A stretch of 64,000 nt of DNA from Thalassiosira profunda (GCA_036939355.1 JALLAP010000006.1:1-64000), one strand, 5' to 3'. Positions 1-8,675 are shown, counted from the first letter of the stretch. The notes: generated from the letters alone by a model not told the origin. Program-made: numbers and translations.

Positions 1-1302
1 GATTGCATATTTGATTCCTTCCATCACGGAGTGGGTGAGCGCCTCAAAGTCGCCGTCGTTCGGCGCCACCACGTCCTCCGCGAGCTCCATCTCTGTCTGG
101 TCCTCCTCGACCAGCTGGAGCCAATCGGCCGCCGGATCCCGGGCGAGTCGGTCCTCCACCTTCTCCGCGTGTATCTTCAGCTGTTTCAGACGCTGAAGCC
201 GGACCTTGATGTCCTGGAAGATGATCCACTGGGAGTAGGACGCCTGCCTGCCCTTCCGCACGAGCCCGAAGTTGTCGCCGTTGAGGAGGGCCATCTCCTC
301 GGAGCCGATGCTCACGCCCTCCAGAAGGCTCTTCAGCACCGCCTGACACTGGGACTTGTCGGCGAGGTCGCGGCTGTACCCGATGCGGAAGGCCGACACC
401 AGGTCCCGAAAGAGGCTAGTTGTGTGTTGCATCTCCAACTGGTCGCCCAACATGCGCTGGAAGTGGTGCGGGTACTTGTGCGTGATCCGAATGATCACAT
501 CCCGGGCGGCGGCGGCGGCCAGGTACTGGGACTGGTGGTCCTGCTGACCCGCTCCGGTAATCTTCTCCAAATTTCTCTCCCCGTTCCCCGTCCCCAGGCC
601 GTAAATCGCCGCCAACAGAGGGGAGTAGTCCTCCACCGCGTGGTCAAAGAACTCCCGGGGCATGCAGGTGGGGATCTTGGACCGCGGGGTGACGCTGGGA
701 CCGACCAGAAACGGATGCAGAGTGCCAAAGAACTCACACATCTGATCGGCGTAGCCCTCCGACGCGGCGCGGCCGCCCATGAGGCGGAACGCCTTGGTCG
801 TGAACCTCGTGGTCGTTGTTGCTCCCTCGGGCCCGCCCACCTTCCCCGCCGTCTTCTCCCACTGCCCCAGATAGAGCACAAACATCGCTCCCTCCTCCTC
901 GCTCGCCACAAACGCAGGCCCCTCCTTCTTCAGCAGGTACTGCCACGGCTGGTACTTCATGAGCTCCTCCTCCAACGGGGCCGCCGCCGTGTTGTACATG
1001 ATCGCCGCGCCCTCGGGGACGCGCTGCGCGGCCAGGATCTGGTGGGAGGCCACCTCGGACCCACAGGAGCACGCGAGGAGAGATTTGCCCCGCTGGGCGT
1101 GGGAGGCCAGGAGGCAGACGAGGCACACCTTACACGCGCACGGCTGCAGCACGGCGCACTGGGACGTGTACGGAATGGTTTGGGAGCACTTGACGCAGAC
1201 GGTGCCATCGTCGACGGCGGAGAGGTCGACGCCGCGGGTGACACGCCGCCGGGTGGCCGAGACGTCGGATCCGCTGTCGGAGCGCTGCCTTTTGGTGGAC
1301 AT
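1..1302 (-). CDS. Cys-rich (RING-like) unknown protein, 5' part
   Basis: An unbroken minus-strand frame starts at the ATG at 1302 and runs off the left edge, so about 434 N-terminal residues are present and the C-terminus is missing. After a basic Arg/Ser-rich start there is a Cys/His cluster at about residues 36-80 (C36-x2-C39, C55-x-C57-x2-C60-x2-C63, H68, C78-x-C80) that resembles a RING-like or zinc-ribbon fold. The rest is mostly helical and charged, with a Gln/Arg-rich stretch near residue 400. I do not recognise the family. A member of a large repetitive or mobile-element-encoded diatom family is possible, but no catalytic motif is visible in this part. The coding assignment rests on the long open frame and the ordered Cys spacing. 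The long plus-strand frame opposite it is a shadow. Confidence 0.6.
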   Translation of the reverse strand, partial: MSTKRQRSDSGSDVSATRRRVTRGVDLSAVDDGTVCVKCSQTIPYTSQCAVLQPCACKVCLVCLLASHAQRGKSLLACSCGSEVASHQILAAQRVPEGAAIMYNTAAAPLEEELMKYQPWQYLLKKEGPAFVASEEEGAMFVLYLGQWEKTAGKVGGPEGATTTTRFTTKAFRLMGGRAASEGYADQMCEFFGTLHPFLVGPSVTPRSKIPTCMPREFFDHAVEDYSPLLAAIYGLGTGNGERNLEKITGAGQQDHQSQYLAAAAARDVIIRITHKYPHHFQRMLGDQLEMQHTTSLFRDLVSAFRIGYSRDLADKSQCQAVLKSLLEGVSIGSEEMALLNGDNFGLVRKGRQASYSQWIIFQDIKVRLQRLKQLKIHAEKVEDRLARDPAADWLQLVEEDQTEMELAEDVVAPNDGDFEALTHSVMEGIKYAI

Positions 1303-1721
1303 TGCTCGGCCGGCGGGCCACCCCCGACGACCGGACCGCCGCCCCAGCGGTAGGTTATGACGTCCCAGGGAGGGTACGAGGACGCGATAGGGCGGCGACG
1401 TCGGCGGGGAGGCGCTACGAGCCGCGGCGGCTAGGAGGAGCGGACGCCATTTTGCGCGGAAACTCCGCGTGTTGGCGCGCGGCGCCAAATCAGGCAAGAT
1501 TTTTTTTTGACGCCACGCTAAGTGCGAGTTACGCTACGTTCCACTTACCCCCCCGAATGTGTAGAAGCCATTTGGTTCCAAAGATACCTATTAATGAAGC
1601 CCAAAGCTCTATGAACGAGCATCTCCCATCCAATGGAAGATACCATCATTAGACGCTACGCGGCACACTCCGACTCAGCCCATCCAATGGGCTGCGCAGA
1701 CGCTCACCGATAGAGAGTGCA

Positions 1722-2395
1722 CTATTCAATATCAAGTCGATTCTTCTTGTGCAGCGGAGACGGCGCGCCCAACACTCTGCGACGCATCTTGAGCGAGGGA
1801 CGCCTGGTGGGTGCGGGGCACCCCATCCTACTGCCAGCGCCATCGTTGTCGGGCGCGAGGCACGGGAACGCCGGCAGCCCGAGCGTGGTATCTTCCTCGG
1901 CCTCGGCATCCCTCGAGGCGTCCCCTGCGAACAGCCTCGCGGGAGCGGGCAGCGATTCCACTTGCAAACGAGGCTTGGCTTGCAGAGTGGGGGTCTTGGT
2001 CTCACGCAAGATGGACCCCAGAGGAGGCGACGTTAGGTTCGACTCGTTCTTCTGCGGCTGTACAGCCGAAAGCACATCATTACTCTTCGACTGCTTGGCA
2101 CTTGAACTCGCCTCGCGGTGCTTCAGCTTCCACTTGCGCACCTGCCTCGCCTCGCCGCGCCGCCCACATTCGTAGACTTGACCGGCTTGAGGGCGGGGAA
2201 CAACGTGAGCTTGTCGGAACGCAGCGTGTTCTCCTTCTCGCCGGCCTCGCATCCGTCAACATCAGAAGATCCCGCGGCCTTGGAAGGAGAAGGCGTCGAG
2301 GAGTTCGAGGCTGCCGCTAGCAGAAGGCTTTGGTGAAAGCCCAGCCCCATGACGTTCAATTGCGCGGCGATGGCATCCACGTCGTAAGACTTCAT
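1722..2395 (-). pseudogene. A1: small basic protein, frame interrupted relative to copy B
   Basis: From the ATG at 2395 the N-terminus matches B1 (36129-36692) closely for about 45 residues. This frame then continues into sequence absent from B1 and stops at 2123. The C-terminal half of B1, including the PTRRPSLKMRR motif and the PSPLHKK tail, is present here in a different frame ending at 1722. Copy A holds roughly 120 bp extra between the halves, around 2130-2255. Either this is an unspliced intron or alternative exon, or the gene carries a frameshifting insertion. I could not find a well-placed GT-AG pair that restores the frame, so I list it as probably broken. It is transcribed divergently from A2 across a shared 550-bp region. 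Function unknown; the protein would be basic and largely disordered. Confidence 0.5.
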
Positions 2396-2945
2396 GGTCG
2401 GGCGAGGTGTCGGTGAAGGTGGGGGTGGCCGCTTGCTGAGAGGAAGGTCTTGTCCGTGGAGGAAGTGTGCGTTTTATGAGCGCTGATGTTTGTGAGAGGA
2501 GTTTGCTCTAGCCAGAGGTATCCTCTGCAATGTGCCACTCCGCGAGGTTGCAGCTGATGATGTGACTTGTCCAAGCAGGGTTGAAGTTGGGTACCCAAGA
2601 CCCTCGAAGACTTATGGATGCTTCTCAGCGACACAGCCGCCCCCTCGAGGCTAGCCCTCCTGCGTCACATTGAGACGTGGTCGAGCTCAGCGCTGTGCAG
2701 GAATGAGTGATGGGTACCCAAGACCTCGCTTTTGCGACATTGCATTGGGACATTGCACAGAGACAGCCAATGCCGCACAGAGACAAACGTGCGCTGGGTA
2801 CCCACGCACAAGGCCTTGTGCAATCTCAGCAATCCTACTGGCGCAAGGCCAGCACGCTCACAAATCGAGCCTGCACCTCTCCGCGAGCTCACAATTCTGC
2901 TCACATCTCGTGCACGTGCACCATCCATCACCTCAACTTGCAACG
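2396..2945. promoter_or_regulatory. Bidirectional promoter of A1/A2 with palindromic motifs
   Basis: This 550-bp region separates the divergent A1 and A2 starts. It holds a perfect 12-bp palindrome TTGGGTACCCAA at 2587-2598, TGGGTACCCA at 2711-2720 and 2795-2804, and GCACAGAGACA at 2755-2765 and 2775-2785. The same motifs recur in the matching region of copy B (35624-36128) and, in part, in the A3/A4 and B3/B4 promoter regions. A promoter role is inferred from position and repetition. Confidence 0.5.
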
Positions 2946-2948
2946 ATG
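2938..2948 (+). promoter_or_regulatory. TTGCAACGATG start-codon context of A2
   Basis: A TTGCAA palindrome (2938-2943) ends two bases before the ATG at 2946. The same TTGCAACGATGG arrangement is found at the starts of B2 (35623) and the DUF1995 gene (9779), with close variants at 4880 and 19941. It may be a start-proximal core element or a translation context. Confidence 0.4.
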
Positions 2949-3866
2949 GCCATCCGCGGTTCCGAGCTCTGCTTCGGCCTGGTGATGCTGCTCGAGGCGG
3001 CGCAGCTCTACAACACGCCGACTCCTCCTCGCGCCACCAAGAAGAGGGGCGCTGCGTCGCTGACGGCTCCCTCGCTGCCACCATCGGGCCCCGTCAAGCC
3101 CATCCACTGCTGCAAGCCTGTAGGATCTTACCACCATCTGCCGCCCAAGAAGCGCGTCAAGCTCGACTTTGCCGAGGCGAGCGGCGTCGGCGCCGGGCCT
3201 CGCTCACCTTGCAAGCCCATCAACTTCCGGCCAATCCAGAAGGCGGGCAAGTGCACCAAAGGCAGCGCCCACCGCGTGTGGGAGCAGACGGGCTCGTCTC
3301 CCTCGGCGGCCGCTTCGGCCAGCCGTTTCTCTTCGCTGGTCGCCGTCGATGCAATGGCTGCCCCGCAGAAGAATACCACCGCCACCAAAAGCAAAGCGAG
3401 CAATGGATCCTTCGTGCTCTACGAGAAGGACGACGACGACCACATCAACGCCCTGCACAACGTCGTCCGCCGCGACATCTGGGAGGGCTTCGTCGTCAAC
3501 GCCTCCAGCGAGGGCGCGGCCAACAGCGATATCTCGTGCAGGCGCAGCGGCCGCCTCGCCCGCTACGAGGGCACCGTCGGCTTCCGCTGCCGCTTCTGCA
3601 AGCACGTGCCCTACCTCGAGCGCGCCGAGAAGTCGGCCGTGTACCCCCGCTCCCTCGAGCGGATCTACCTCGCCAACATTCGCTTCCAGCGGGATCACGT
3701 CGAGCACTGCACGTTCATCCCCGCCGAGCTCAAGGACGAGTACTGGAGGCTCAAGGAGAGCAAGAACCTCGGGCGCGGGAGGAAGCAGTACTGGGTGACG
3801 AGCGCCCAGCGCCGCGGGCTGTGCAACGGCGCGAACGGCATCGTCTTCCAGGCTGGGTCAAATTGA
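2946..3866 (+). CDS. A2: diatom RCxFC...H domain protein
   Basis: This is a 306-aa protein from the ATG at 2946; upstream in-frame sequence lacks conservation with copy B. Residues 1-140 are low-complexity and basic, with KKRVKLDF resembling a nuclear localisation signal. Residues about 165-306 hold a conserved domain: an acidic DDDDH stretch, GFRCRFCKH (C-x2-C), a YPRSL/IYLANIRFQRDH block with H-x2-H, and a final KQYWVTSAQRRGL block. That layout is typical of a large diatom family whose function is unknown to me; the C-x2-C...H-x2-H pattern suggests zinc binding, and a DNA-binding or transcriptional role is only inferred. B2 (34703-35623) is the same length. The 15037-17242 gene carries a diverged copy of the domain. 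A2 is divergent from A1 and convergent with A3. Confidence 0.8.
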   Translation: MAIRGSELCFGLVMLLEAAQLYNTPTPPRATKKRGAASLTAPSLPPSGPVKPIHCCKPVGSYHHLPPKKRVKLDFAEASGVGAGPRSPCKPINFRPIQKAGKCTKGSAHRVWEQTGSSPSAAASASRFSSLVAVDAMAAPQKNTTATKSKASNGSFVLYEKDDDDHINALHNVVRRDIWEGFVVNASSEGAANSDISCRRSGRLARYEGTVGFRCRFCKHVPYLERAEKSAVYPRSLERIYLANIRFQRDHVEHCTFIPAELKDEYWRLKESKNLGRGRKQYWVTSAQRRGLCNGANGIVFQAGSN

Positions 3867-4022
3867 ATTGCAAGCTCGTATCTTATCTTGTACGGCACGT
3901 GTTTATGTTTCATGAGGGGGGAGTTGGGAGGTCGCCTGGATTGAATATGTGGCAGACCATTGCATATGAATAGCGCTCGATTGTAAAGATTAACGCGAGG
4001 AAGATACATCTCACTTAGATGC
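3821..4022. repeat. 200-bp tract identical in both module copies (A side)
   Basis: From the last 15 codons of A2 through its 3' flank I find no mismatch with the reverse complement of 34549-34750, although the upstream coding sequence differs at many sites. The tract includes AAGATACATC and TATCTTATCTTG strings. Recent gene conversion or a constrained 3' untranslated region would explain it. Confidence 0.75.
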
Positions 4023-4247
4023 CTGCATTTGATAGCAACACAGAGCTGTGAAGCGACAAGAGGTGTTGCAAGTTGCACAGTCAATAATTGCAAGTGTGCA
4101 CGTTCGTCTCTGGCGTGGTATCTTTAGTTCGATGCATATCATATGTTCTCTTCTCCAATTCAGCCGACAACTAGGGCTTCGTTCGAGTGATGAGTAAGTT
4201 TATCAATCTATGTCGATAACACATAAGATGTGCCCCATCTCTTGCAT

Positions 4248-4880
4248 CTACTCAGTAACGCGTCGGATCTGATCCGCCTTGCGCTTCCTGGAGGAGCGAA
4301 CGAGGAGGCGCTCGATGGAAGAAACGCGGCCTTCGAGGGATTTCAGGCGCTGTTCGAGAGAATGCGCAGTATCAAGGAAGGAGACACCAAGTCGGGCCAT
4401 CTTCAGGCTGTCGTCGGCGTTGGCCTTCATGTGGGCACCGAGGGCTTGGAGACGCTCCTCGAAGCTCTTGGCTTGATGGAGGAGCACTTCGACGTTCGCA
4501 TTCACCATCACCCTGTGGTTGGCGGTCGCCTTCTCCATCTTCTTCATTGCTGCGTTGTTCAAAGCGATCATCTTGTTGTAATTGCCGAGCATCTCGCAAA
4601 TGAGACCGATGGCGCCGGTCTGGAACGGAGGGGTGTTCGATGGGGCGGTGGACGTGACGGGCTGGAGCGCGCCGATTGCGTCCTGGTACCAGACGTCGGA
4701 AAGGACGAGCGCATCTGAGGCGGAGTATTTGACGTGCTTGGGTGCGGTGGGCAGCGGAGATTGCACCGGCAGGCGTTGCAGATGCGCCAACGTCTTGCCC
4801 CTGGGGCTGGCTGCCGCGGATGAGGTCTTGGCCTTCTTGCGAGGGCTGCGGGGCAGGGCTTGATGCTTGGGGTACACCAT
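4248..4880 (-). CDS. A3: coiled-coil protein, unknown
   Basis: This is a 210-aa protein from the ATG at 4880, which lies just downstream of a TTGCAA palindrome (4883-4888). Residues 1-55 are basic and Ser/Pro-rich. Residues about 65-205 are helical, with heptad-like runs (LGNYNKMIALNNAAMKKM, LEQRLKSLEGRVSSIERLL) and a basic KRKADQIRR tail. It resembles a small nuclear coiled-coil or dimerisation protein, but I recognise no family. It is transcribed divergently from A4 across about 720 bp and converges on A2 with 380 bp between stop codons. The B copy (34388-34558) keeps only the N-terminus, so A3 may be the only full-length version. Confidence 0.65.
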   Translation of the reverse strand: MVYPKHQALPRSPRKKAKTSSAAASPRGKTLAHLQRLPVQSPLPTAPKHVKYSASDALVLSDVWYQDAIGALQPVTSTAPSNTPPFQTGAIGLICEMLGNYNKMIALNNAAMKKMEKATANHRVMVNANVEVLLHQAKSFEERLQALGAHMKANADDSLKMARLGVSFLDTAHSLEQRLKSLEGRVSSIERLLVRSSRKRKADQIRRVTE

Positions 4881-5600
4881 GATTGCAAGTCAACGGGGGT
4901 GGATGGTGCAGGCGGCGGAAATTATGAGCCAAGCACAGAGTGGCATCGCGGCTGTGCACTGAGACAGAACGACGTCTTGGGCGTCTTGGGCCTCTGACCG
5001 TCGACAAATTGACGTTGCTTGGGCGGCGTGCGTGGCAAGCGAAGTGTTCCTTGCGATTCCTGTGCACTTTTCACTTGCCCGGGTATCTGACCTACTGCTC
5101 GGCCACGCGATTGGCCCAAGACATCACTGAGACACATCGCAAAGCTGCACAGCGCCTATCGCGGGGGTACCCTCCTTGCAAAGCAGAGACATCGCCGCCA
5201 AGCAGCTTTGGGCATTCGCCCTCCAATGCTGCATGGCGGGAATGTAGCTTGATGAGGCAGTTCGGTTGTCTGTCCAGGATTGGTTATACCTGTCTCTGTG
5301 CAGCTTTCGGGTATCTTCTCGGACGCAAATGTGCATGTGTGGTGCATGTAGTCTGTGCAGTATTGGTTACCCGTCTCTGTACAGCTTTGGGGTATCTTCT
5401 CGGAGCAGTTGTGCATGTGATGTGTCTGGGAGAGTGAAGGGAGCAGATGCACAAGGCAAGGCTGCACAGAGACAAATTGCAACAAAGGCCTCCTGCCTGT
5501 GTTGCTTGCTGCAACCGAATCGAAAGCCGTTGCAGTTCATTTGCCGCTCCGCCGTGCAACAACACACACCGTCATACCCTCACCGCGCCGACCATCAGCC
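4881..5600. promoter_or_regulatory. Bidirectional promoter of A3/A4
   Basis: This is a 720-bp intergenic region between divergent starts. It contains two GGTATCTTCTCGG copies (near 5307 and 5390), TGTCTCTGTGCAG (near 5296) with a variant near 5374, CTGCACAGAGACA (near 5461) and a GGGTACCC-like site near 5166. Most of it aligns with 33734-34387 in copy B. The motif set overlaps that of the A1/A2 promoter. Confidence 0.45.
5271..5424. repeat. Imperfect tandem repeat, about 70-bp unit, 83-bp period
   Basis: Units at about 5271-5342 and 5354-5424 share ATTGGTTA, GTCTCTGT-CAGCTTT, GGTATCTTCTCGGA and GTGCATGTG blocks. Copy B has one unit only, on the other strand at about 33885-33961. A local duplication in copy A, or a loss in B, doubled the motif set in the A3/A4 promoter. 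Confidence 0.75.
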
Positions 5601-6782
5601 ATGGACGCCATCCACTGGAGCAGCCTCGTGGCCCAGGTCGAGGAGCAGCTCCACGCCATGTCGCCGGACGACTTCCGCGCCGGCGTCCATCAGCTGCAAA
5701 TGCTGGCGCACGCGGAGGCCGCGAAGCGCGGGGAGCATGCACCAAACCTCGTCGCTTCAGCCCAGCCCATCGTCCAGTCATACAATGGACCCGAAGGCCT
5801 CCAGCTGACCGCATCCGTGTCCTTCTCGCCCGTAAAGTCGTCGAGGGGCAGTGCCACGGCGACGCCAGCCTGGCAGCATCTGCATCCAACCGTGCCTCCT
5901 CTCCCTCCCGGGGTGTCGTTGCATCCCTCCATGCACCAGCCTCTTCCGCCGGCGACTCCTGCCTTCGCGGGTTTCGCGACATCGACGTTTCATCCTGTCT
6001 ATCCTTCCGCTCTCGTCTACACTCCTACTCGCACGAGTGTTCAATCTCAAGGCCTTCAGACCGCCGCGCCCGAGCACGCATTCGATAGCTTCACGCTTGA
6101 TTTGGGCGCTGCTACTCCCATCCTGCATCGCCCACCCTTTGCTTCGCCGGTTTCCTACCAGCCTGCGGCAACAGAGACGATGCAGCGTACCAGGACCGCC
6201 TCCACGTGGTCAGACATCTGCTTGTCAGAGCCATCGGTGCAAGGCAAGGCGAAGGCGACTGATACAGTTCGCCCCAAGAGAAAGAAGCGCCAGGGCGATA
6301 CGATCGATGCAGGAGCAAGCGGCTCCCAGCCATTGAAACGAGCGAAGACGAAGAAGAAATCCAAGGCCAAGGCCAAGAAACCTGCGGCTGAGGTCGAAAC
6401 AATCTACGAAGTAGCAGGGCTCTCCAAGCTCGACATTATCTGCGGCCGTGGCGGCCTGGCCAACAAATACGTCGGGAACAAACGGTTCAGAGACGAGGTG
6501 AAGAAGTCGAAGCTTAGGGAGGAATATCGCAAAGACATCAACAACGAGGAGAAGCGGCTCGTGGCTCAGGTTAGTCTTGTCCAAGAACCTTCTCGCATCT
6601 GCTTTGCAATCTCTCTCATGATGTGCTTGTATTACATACAACTTGAGCAGAAGCTGGTCGAGCGCGTGAAGGGCTACGGTGGGAGGTTCATGAAGATGGG
6701 GAGCGATGGAAAGTGGCGCAAAATGAATGCCGAAGATGTGCACAAGAAAGCCGTCGCTGCCCTCCGCGAGATCAAGTGGTAG
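5601..6782 (+). CDS. A4: CGRGG-domain (DUF6824-like) diatom protein
   Basis: The start is the ATG at 5601. I infer one intron at 6570-6650 (GTTAGT...GAGCAG, 81 nt); its length is a multiple of three and it has no stop, so an unspliced frame also stays open. Spliced product: 366 aa. The N-terminus (MDAIHWSSLVAQVEEQL) is conserved with B4. A Pro/Ser-rich middle follows, then a basic KKKSKAKAKK segment. The C-terminal domain reads DIICGRGG, NKRFRDEV, REEY, KLVERVKGYGGRFMK and LREIKW, which matches the short domain abundant in diatom genomes (DUF6824-type). Its function is not established; nuclear localisation is inferred from the basic segment. The gene is divergent from A3. B4 (32326-33733) has its intron elsewhere. 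Confidence 0.8.
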   Translation: MDAIHWSSLVAQVEEQLHAMSPDDFRAGVHQLQMLAHAEAAKRGEHAPNLVASAQPIVQSYNGPEGLQLTASVSFSPVKSSRGSATATPAWQHLHPTVPPLPPGVSLHPSMHQPLPPATPAFAGFATSTFHPVYPSALVYTPTRTSVQSQGLQTAAPEHAFDSFTLDLGAATPILHRPPFASPVSYQPAATETMQRTRTASTWSDICLSEPSVQGKAKATDTVRPKRKKRQGDTIDAGASGSQPLKRAKTKKKSKAKAKKPAAEVETIYEVAGLSKLDIICGRGGLANKYVGNKRFRDEVKKSKLREEYRKDINNEEKRLVAQVSLVQEPSRICFAISLMMCLYYIQLEQKLVERVKGYGGRFMKMGSDGKWRKMNAEDVHKKAVAALREIKW

Positions 6783-6976
6783 AGGAGCAGGCCAAAGGGT
6801 GGACTGGCTCTGGATCGATGCATTGCCAAATGCTGTTAGATCGATCGCTCAATTGTTGCATGTGATGAGCTCCAAGCCTCCGGCTTCACGGGATCCTCGC
6901 CAAGCTTTCCTGCACAATGCTATAGCACGCATTTTTTCCACCGACTGCCATGCTCCTCTCTCTATCCAACCGATCA

Positions 6977-7741
6977 TCAGCGAGCCTTCACATCGATCAC
7001 CGATCCTCCCAACAATCGCGCCTTATCCCCGCCAAACTTTGTCACGGTCACGTCCCGGTATGAAGGATCGCGCGGCTCTTCATTCACCCTGTTCCCACTA
7101 GCCCCAGCAGTCTTCTTTGGGCCAACCACACGCAACTCGGCCACTGCCCGCACAAACTCGCTCTTCTCGAAGAAGCTCTTAGTGGATATGCCGGCCAATT
7201 CCAATTCCTTCTTCAGTTCCCCAACTTTCATTTGTTTGCACTTCTCCATTTCCTTCTGGAATCTCTCTTGTCTATTGCCACCCTCGCCGTTCTTACTGCT
7301 GCTACTGCTGCTGGAGGAGCCACCATCTGAAGCAGTGGTACCCTCGCCACTTGTCCCATCGACTGGTGTCTTCACGACTTTCCGCGCATTCACCAGAGCA
7401 TCAACCAATTCGCTCTTCTCGAAGAAGGATTGGGTCGGTACTCCGTAGGATTCCAGCTCCTGGCGGATCTCTTTTGCTTTCATTGCTGATATTTCCTTCT
7501 CTAGATCTTCGTCTGGTTTGGTGCCTGCCATTTGCAATAATATGCCTCGCGTACGCATGCGATTGTTGTTCCGTTTGCACGTGATGGGTGCTAGTGGACG
7601 CGCCAGTCTGTGAGATGCATATTTGGAAGGGGCAAACGCCAGGACCGCTGAATGATACGGGGCGCCCAAGATTGCAACGATGCACAACATGACTGCCAGC
7701 GTGGCGGCCATTGATGCGAACGACGCAGTCGTCATCATCAT
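6977..7741 (-). CDS. Plastid-targeted protein with two SAP-like repeats
   Basis: The minus-strand frame from the ATG at 7741 gives 254 aa. The hydrophobic N-terminus ends in VLAFAPSK, which fits the diatom signal-peptide plus transit-peptide pattern with a Phe at the cleavage site, so plastid import is likely. Two copies of a roughly 35-residue helical motif follow: MKAKEIRQELESYGV...FFEKSELVDAL near residues 90-125 and MKVGELKKELELAGI...FFEKSEFVRAV near 185-220. A Ser-rich linker separates them. The motif resembles the SAP-type helix-extended-helix. SAP motifs can bind nucleic acids, but in this plastid context the role is unknown. The gene is divergent from the plastid-type gene at 8074. 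Confidence 0.75.
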   Translation of the reverse strand: MMMTTASFASMAATLAVMLCIVAILGAPYHSAVLAFAPSKYASHRLARPLAPITCKRNNNRMRTRGILLQMAGTKPDEDLEKEISAMKAKEIRQELESYGVPTQSFFEKSELVDALVNARKVVKTPVDGTSGEGTTASDGGSSSSSSSSKNGEGGNRQERFQKEMEKCKQMKVGELKKELELAGISTKSFFEKSEFVRAVAELRVVGPKKTAGASGNRVNEEPRDPSYRDVTVTKFGGDKARLLGGSVIDVKAR

Positions 7742-8073
7742 CAAAAGTTGATGTGTGCTGCGACGTGGTATCTGGTATCTTTGATGTGGCTGCTGATGGA
7801 GCGGGCTGTTCGCCTCCAATTGAGGCACGCCGGAGGGTAGATCAGGGAGGGTGCAACGCAGCGACCGCGGCTGGCCAGCTGGGGTGCCGAGGAGGTTGGC
7901 AGCGCGGCGGGCTCTCAATACCCGCGTCAACGTCACCGGTTGCTGCGTTTGTGTTTGTGTGGGGGCGGGTAAACCTCCGCCCAAAAACAACGTTGGAATC
8001 AGTACATCTCTACAGCGGTCCTCAGTCTCTTCTTCTGCCTCCCGCTCTCCCACTGCCACCGACCACGCCTTGG
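7742..8073. promoter_or_regulatory. Divergent promoter region of two plastid-protein genes
   Basis: The 332 bp between the starts at 7741 (-) and 8074 (+) must hold both promoters. A GGTATCTGGTATCTTTG doublet near 7768-7784 repeats the GGTATC(T) motif seen in the module promoters. No TATA box stands out. Confidence 0.35.
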
Positions 8074-8619
8074 ATGATTCTCAATATCATGGGCTCGCTG
8101 CGCACACCTGCAGTGATGCTGCTGTTCATGCTGGCATTCGCCACCACAGCATCAGCCTTCCTGCCCTCCGACCAGATGCGCCATCATCGGGCGGCGACTG
8201 TGTCCTTTCAATTTCAATTTGGCGACGCCTCTCTCCGCCCAAAACACCAAATACACACATCAACCGGCCTGCAGATGGGCTACAAATCGCCCGACGAGAA
8301 CAACAGCTACAACGACGATGCGTTCGGCCTCATATTCCTCACAGGCGGCGTTCTCTCACAAGACATGGATTTTTGTGGGACATTCGCGGTTCTCTCTGCT
8401 ATTGCAGCAATTGGCACCAAAGTGGGACCATTCGAGAAGGACGAGAGGGCACCTGCAGCTGTGGCATTAGCAACCCTGCCGATATTCCCCGTTGTATCGT
8501 CGCTCAGGCAATCGGGTTCTCTGGAAAATATGGCCCCTCCGACGCCATTGGAACTAGGATTGTGCTTGATCAGCGCTGCGTGGGCGTTCTACAATTGGTA
8601 CAAAGCGGAGAAAGAATAG
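8074..8619 (+). CDS. Small plastid-targeted membrane protein, unknown
   Basis: This is a 181-aa protein from the ATG at 8074; a second in-frame ATG at 8089 is also possible. A signal peptide ends in TASAFLPSDQ, the ASAF-type motif of diatom plastid preproteins. The mature part starts near GLQMGYKSPDENNSYNDDAFG. It has about three hydrophobic segments (GLIFLTGGVLS..., VALATLPIFPVVSS and LGLCLISAAWAFYNW) and ends in KAEKE. The size and the start after LQMG suggest a small thylakoid or envelope membrane protein. I do not recognise the family. Confidence 0.75.
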   Translation: MILNIMGSLRTPAVMLLFMLAFATTASAFLPSDQMRHHRAATVSFQFQFGDASLRPKHQIHTSTGLQMGYKSPDENNSYNDDAFGLIFLTGGVLSQDMDFCGTFAVLSAIAAIGTKVGPFEKDERAPAAVALATLPIFPVVSSLRQSGSLENMAPPTPLELGLCLISAAWAFYNWYKAEKE

Positions 8620-8675
8620 CAAGATATGGGCTAGGGCAGTGGGATGCGATGCTGTGCAGTCTCCTATTGGTCTAT

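Larger units (their letters stand above)
1560..6782. repeat. Inverted duplication, copy A (four-gene module)
   Basis: This block carries four genes in the order A1 (-), A2 (+), A3 (-), A4 (+). The same four occur in exactly reversed order and orientation at about 32326-36815. Homology covers coding and intergenic sequence. The outer left edge still aligns downstream of gene 1: the GGTATCTT...CATTGG motif and the TTTGGAACC motif near 1571-1640 match 36720-36810. The right edge lies at or just past the A4 stop codon. Copy A is about 5.2 kb and copy B about 4.5 kb; the difference is mainly a deletion in B3. Edges are approximate because they were judged by eye. Confidence 0.85.

Noticed and set aside
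5271..5424. CRISPR-like repeat array
   Set aside because: Only two imperfect units in a eukaryotic promoter; no spacers or cas genes.
1560..6782. Module copies as a classical DNA transposon
   Set aside because: No terminal inverted repeats, target-site duplication or transposase was seen; segmental duplication fits better for now.
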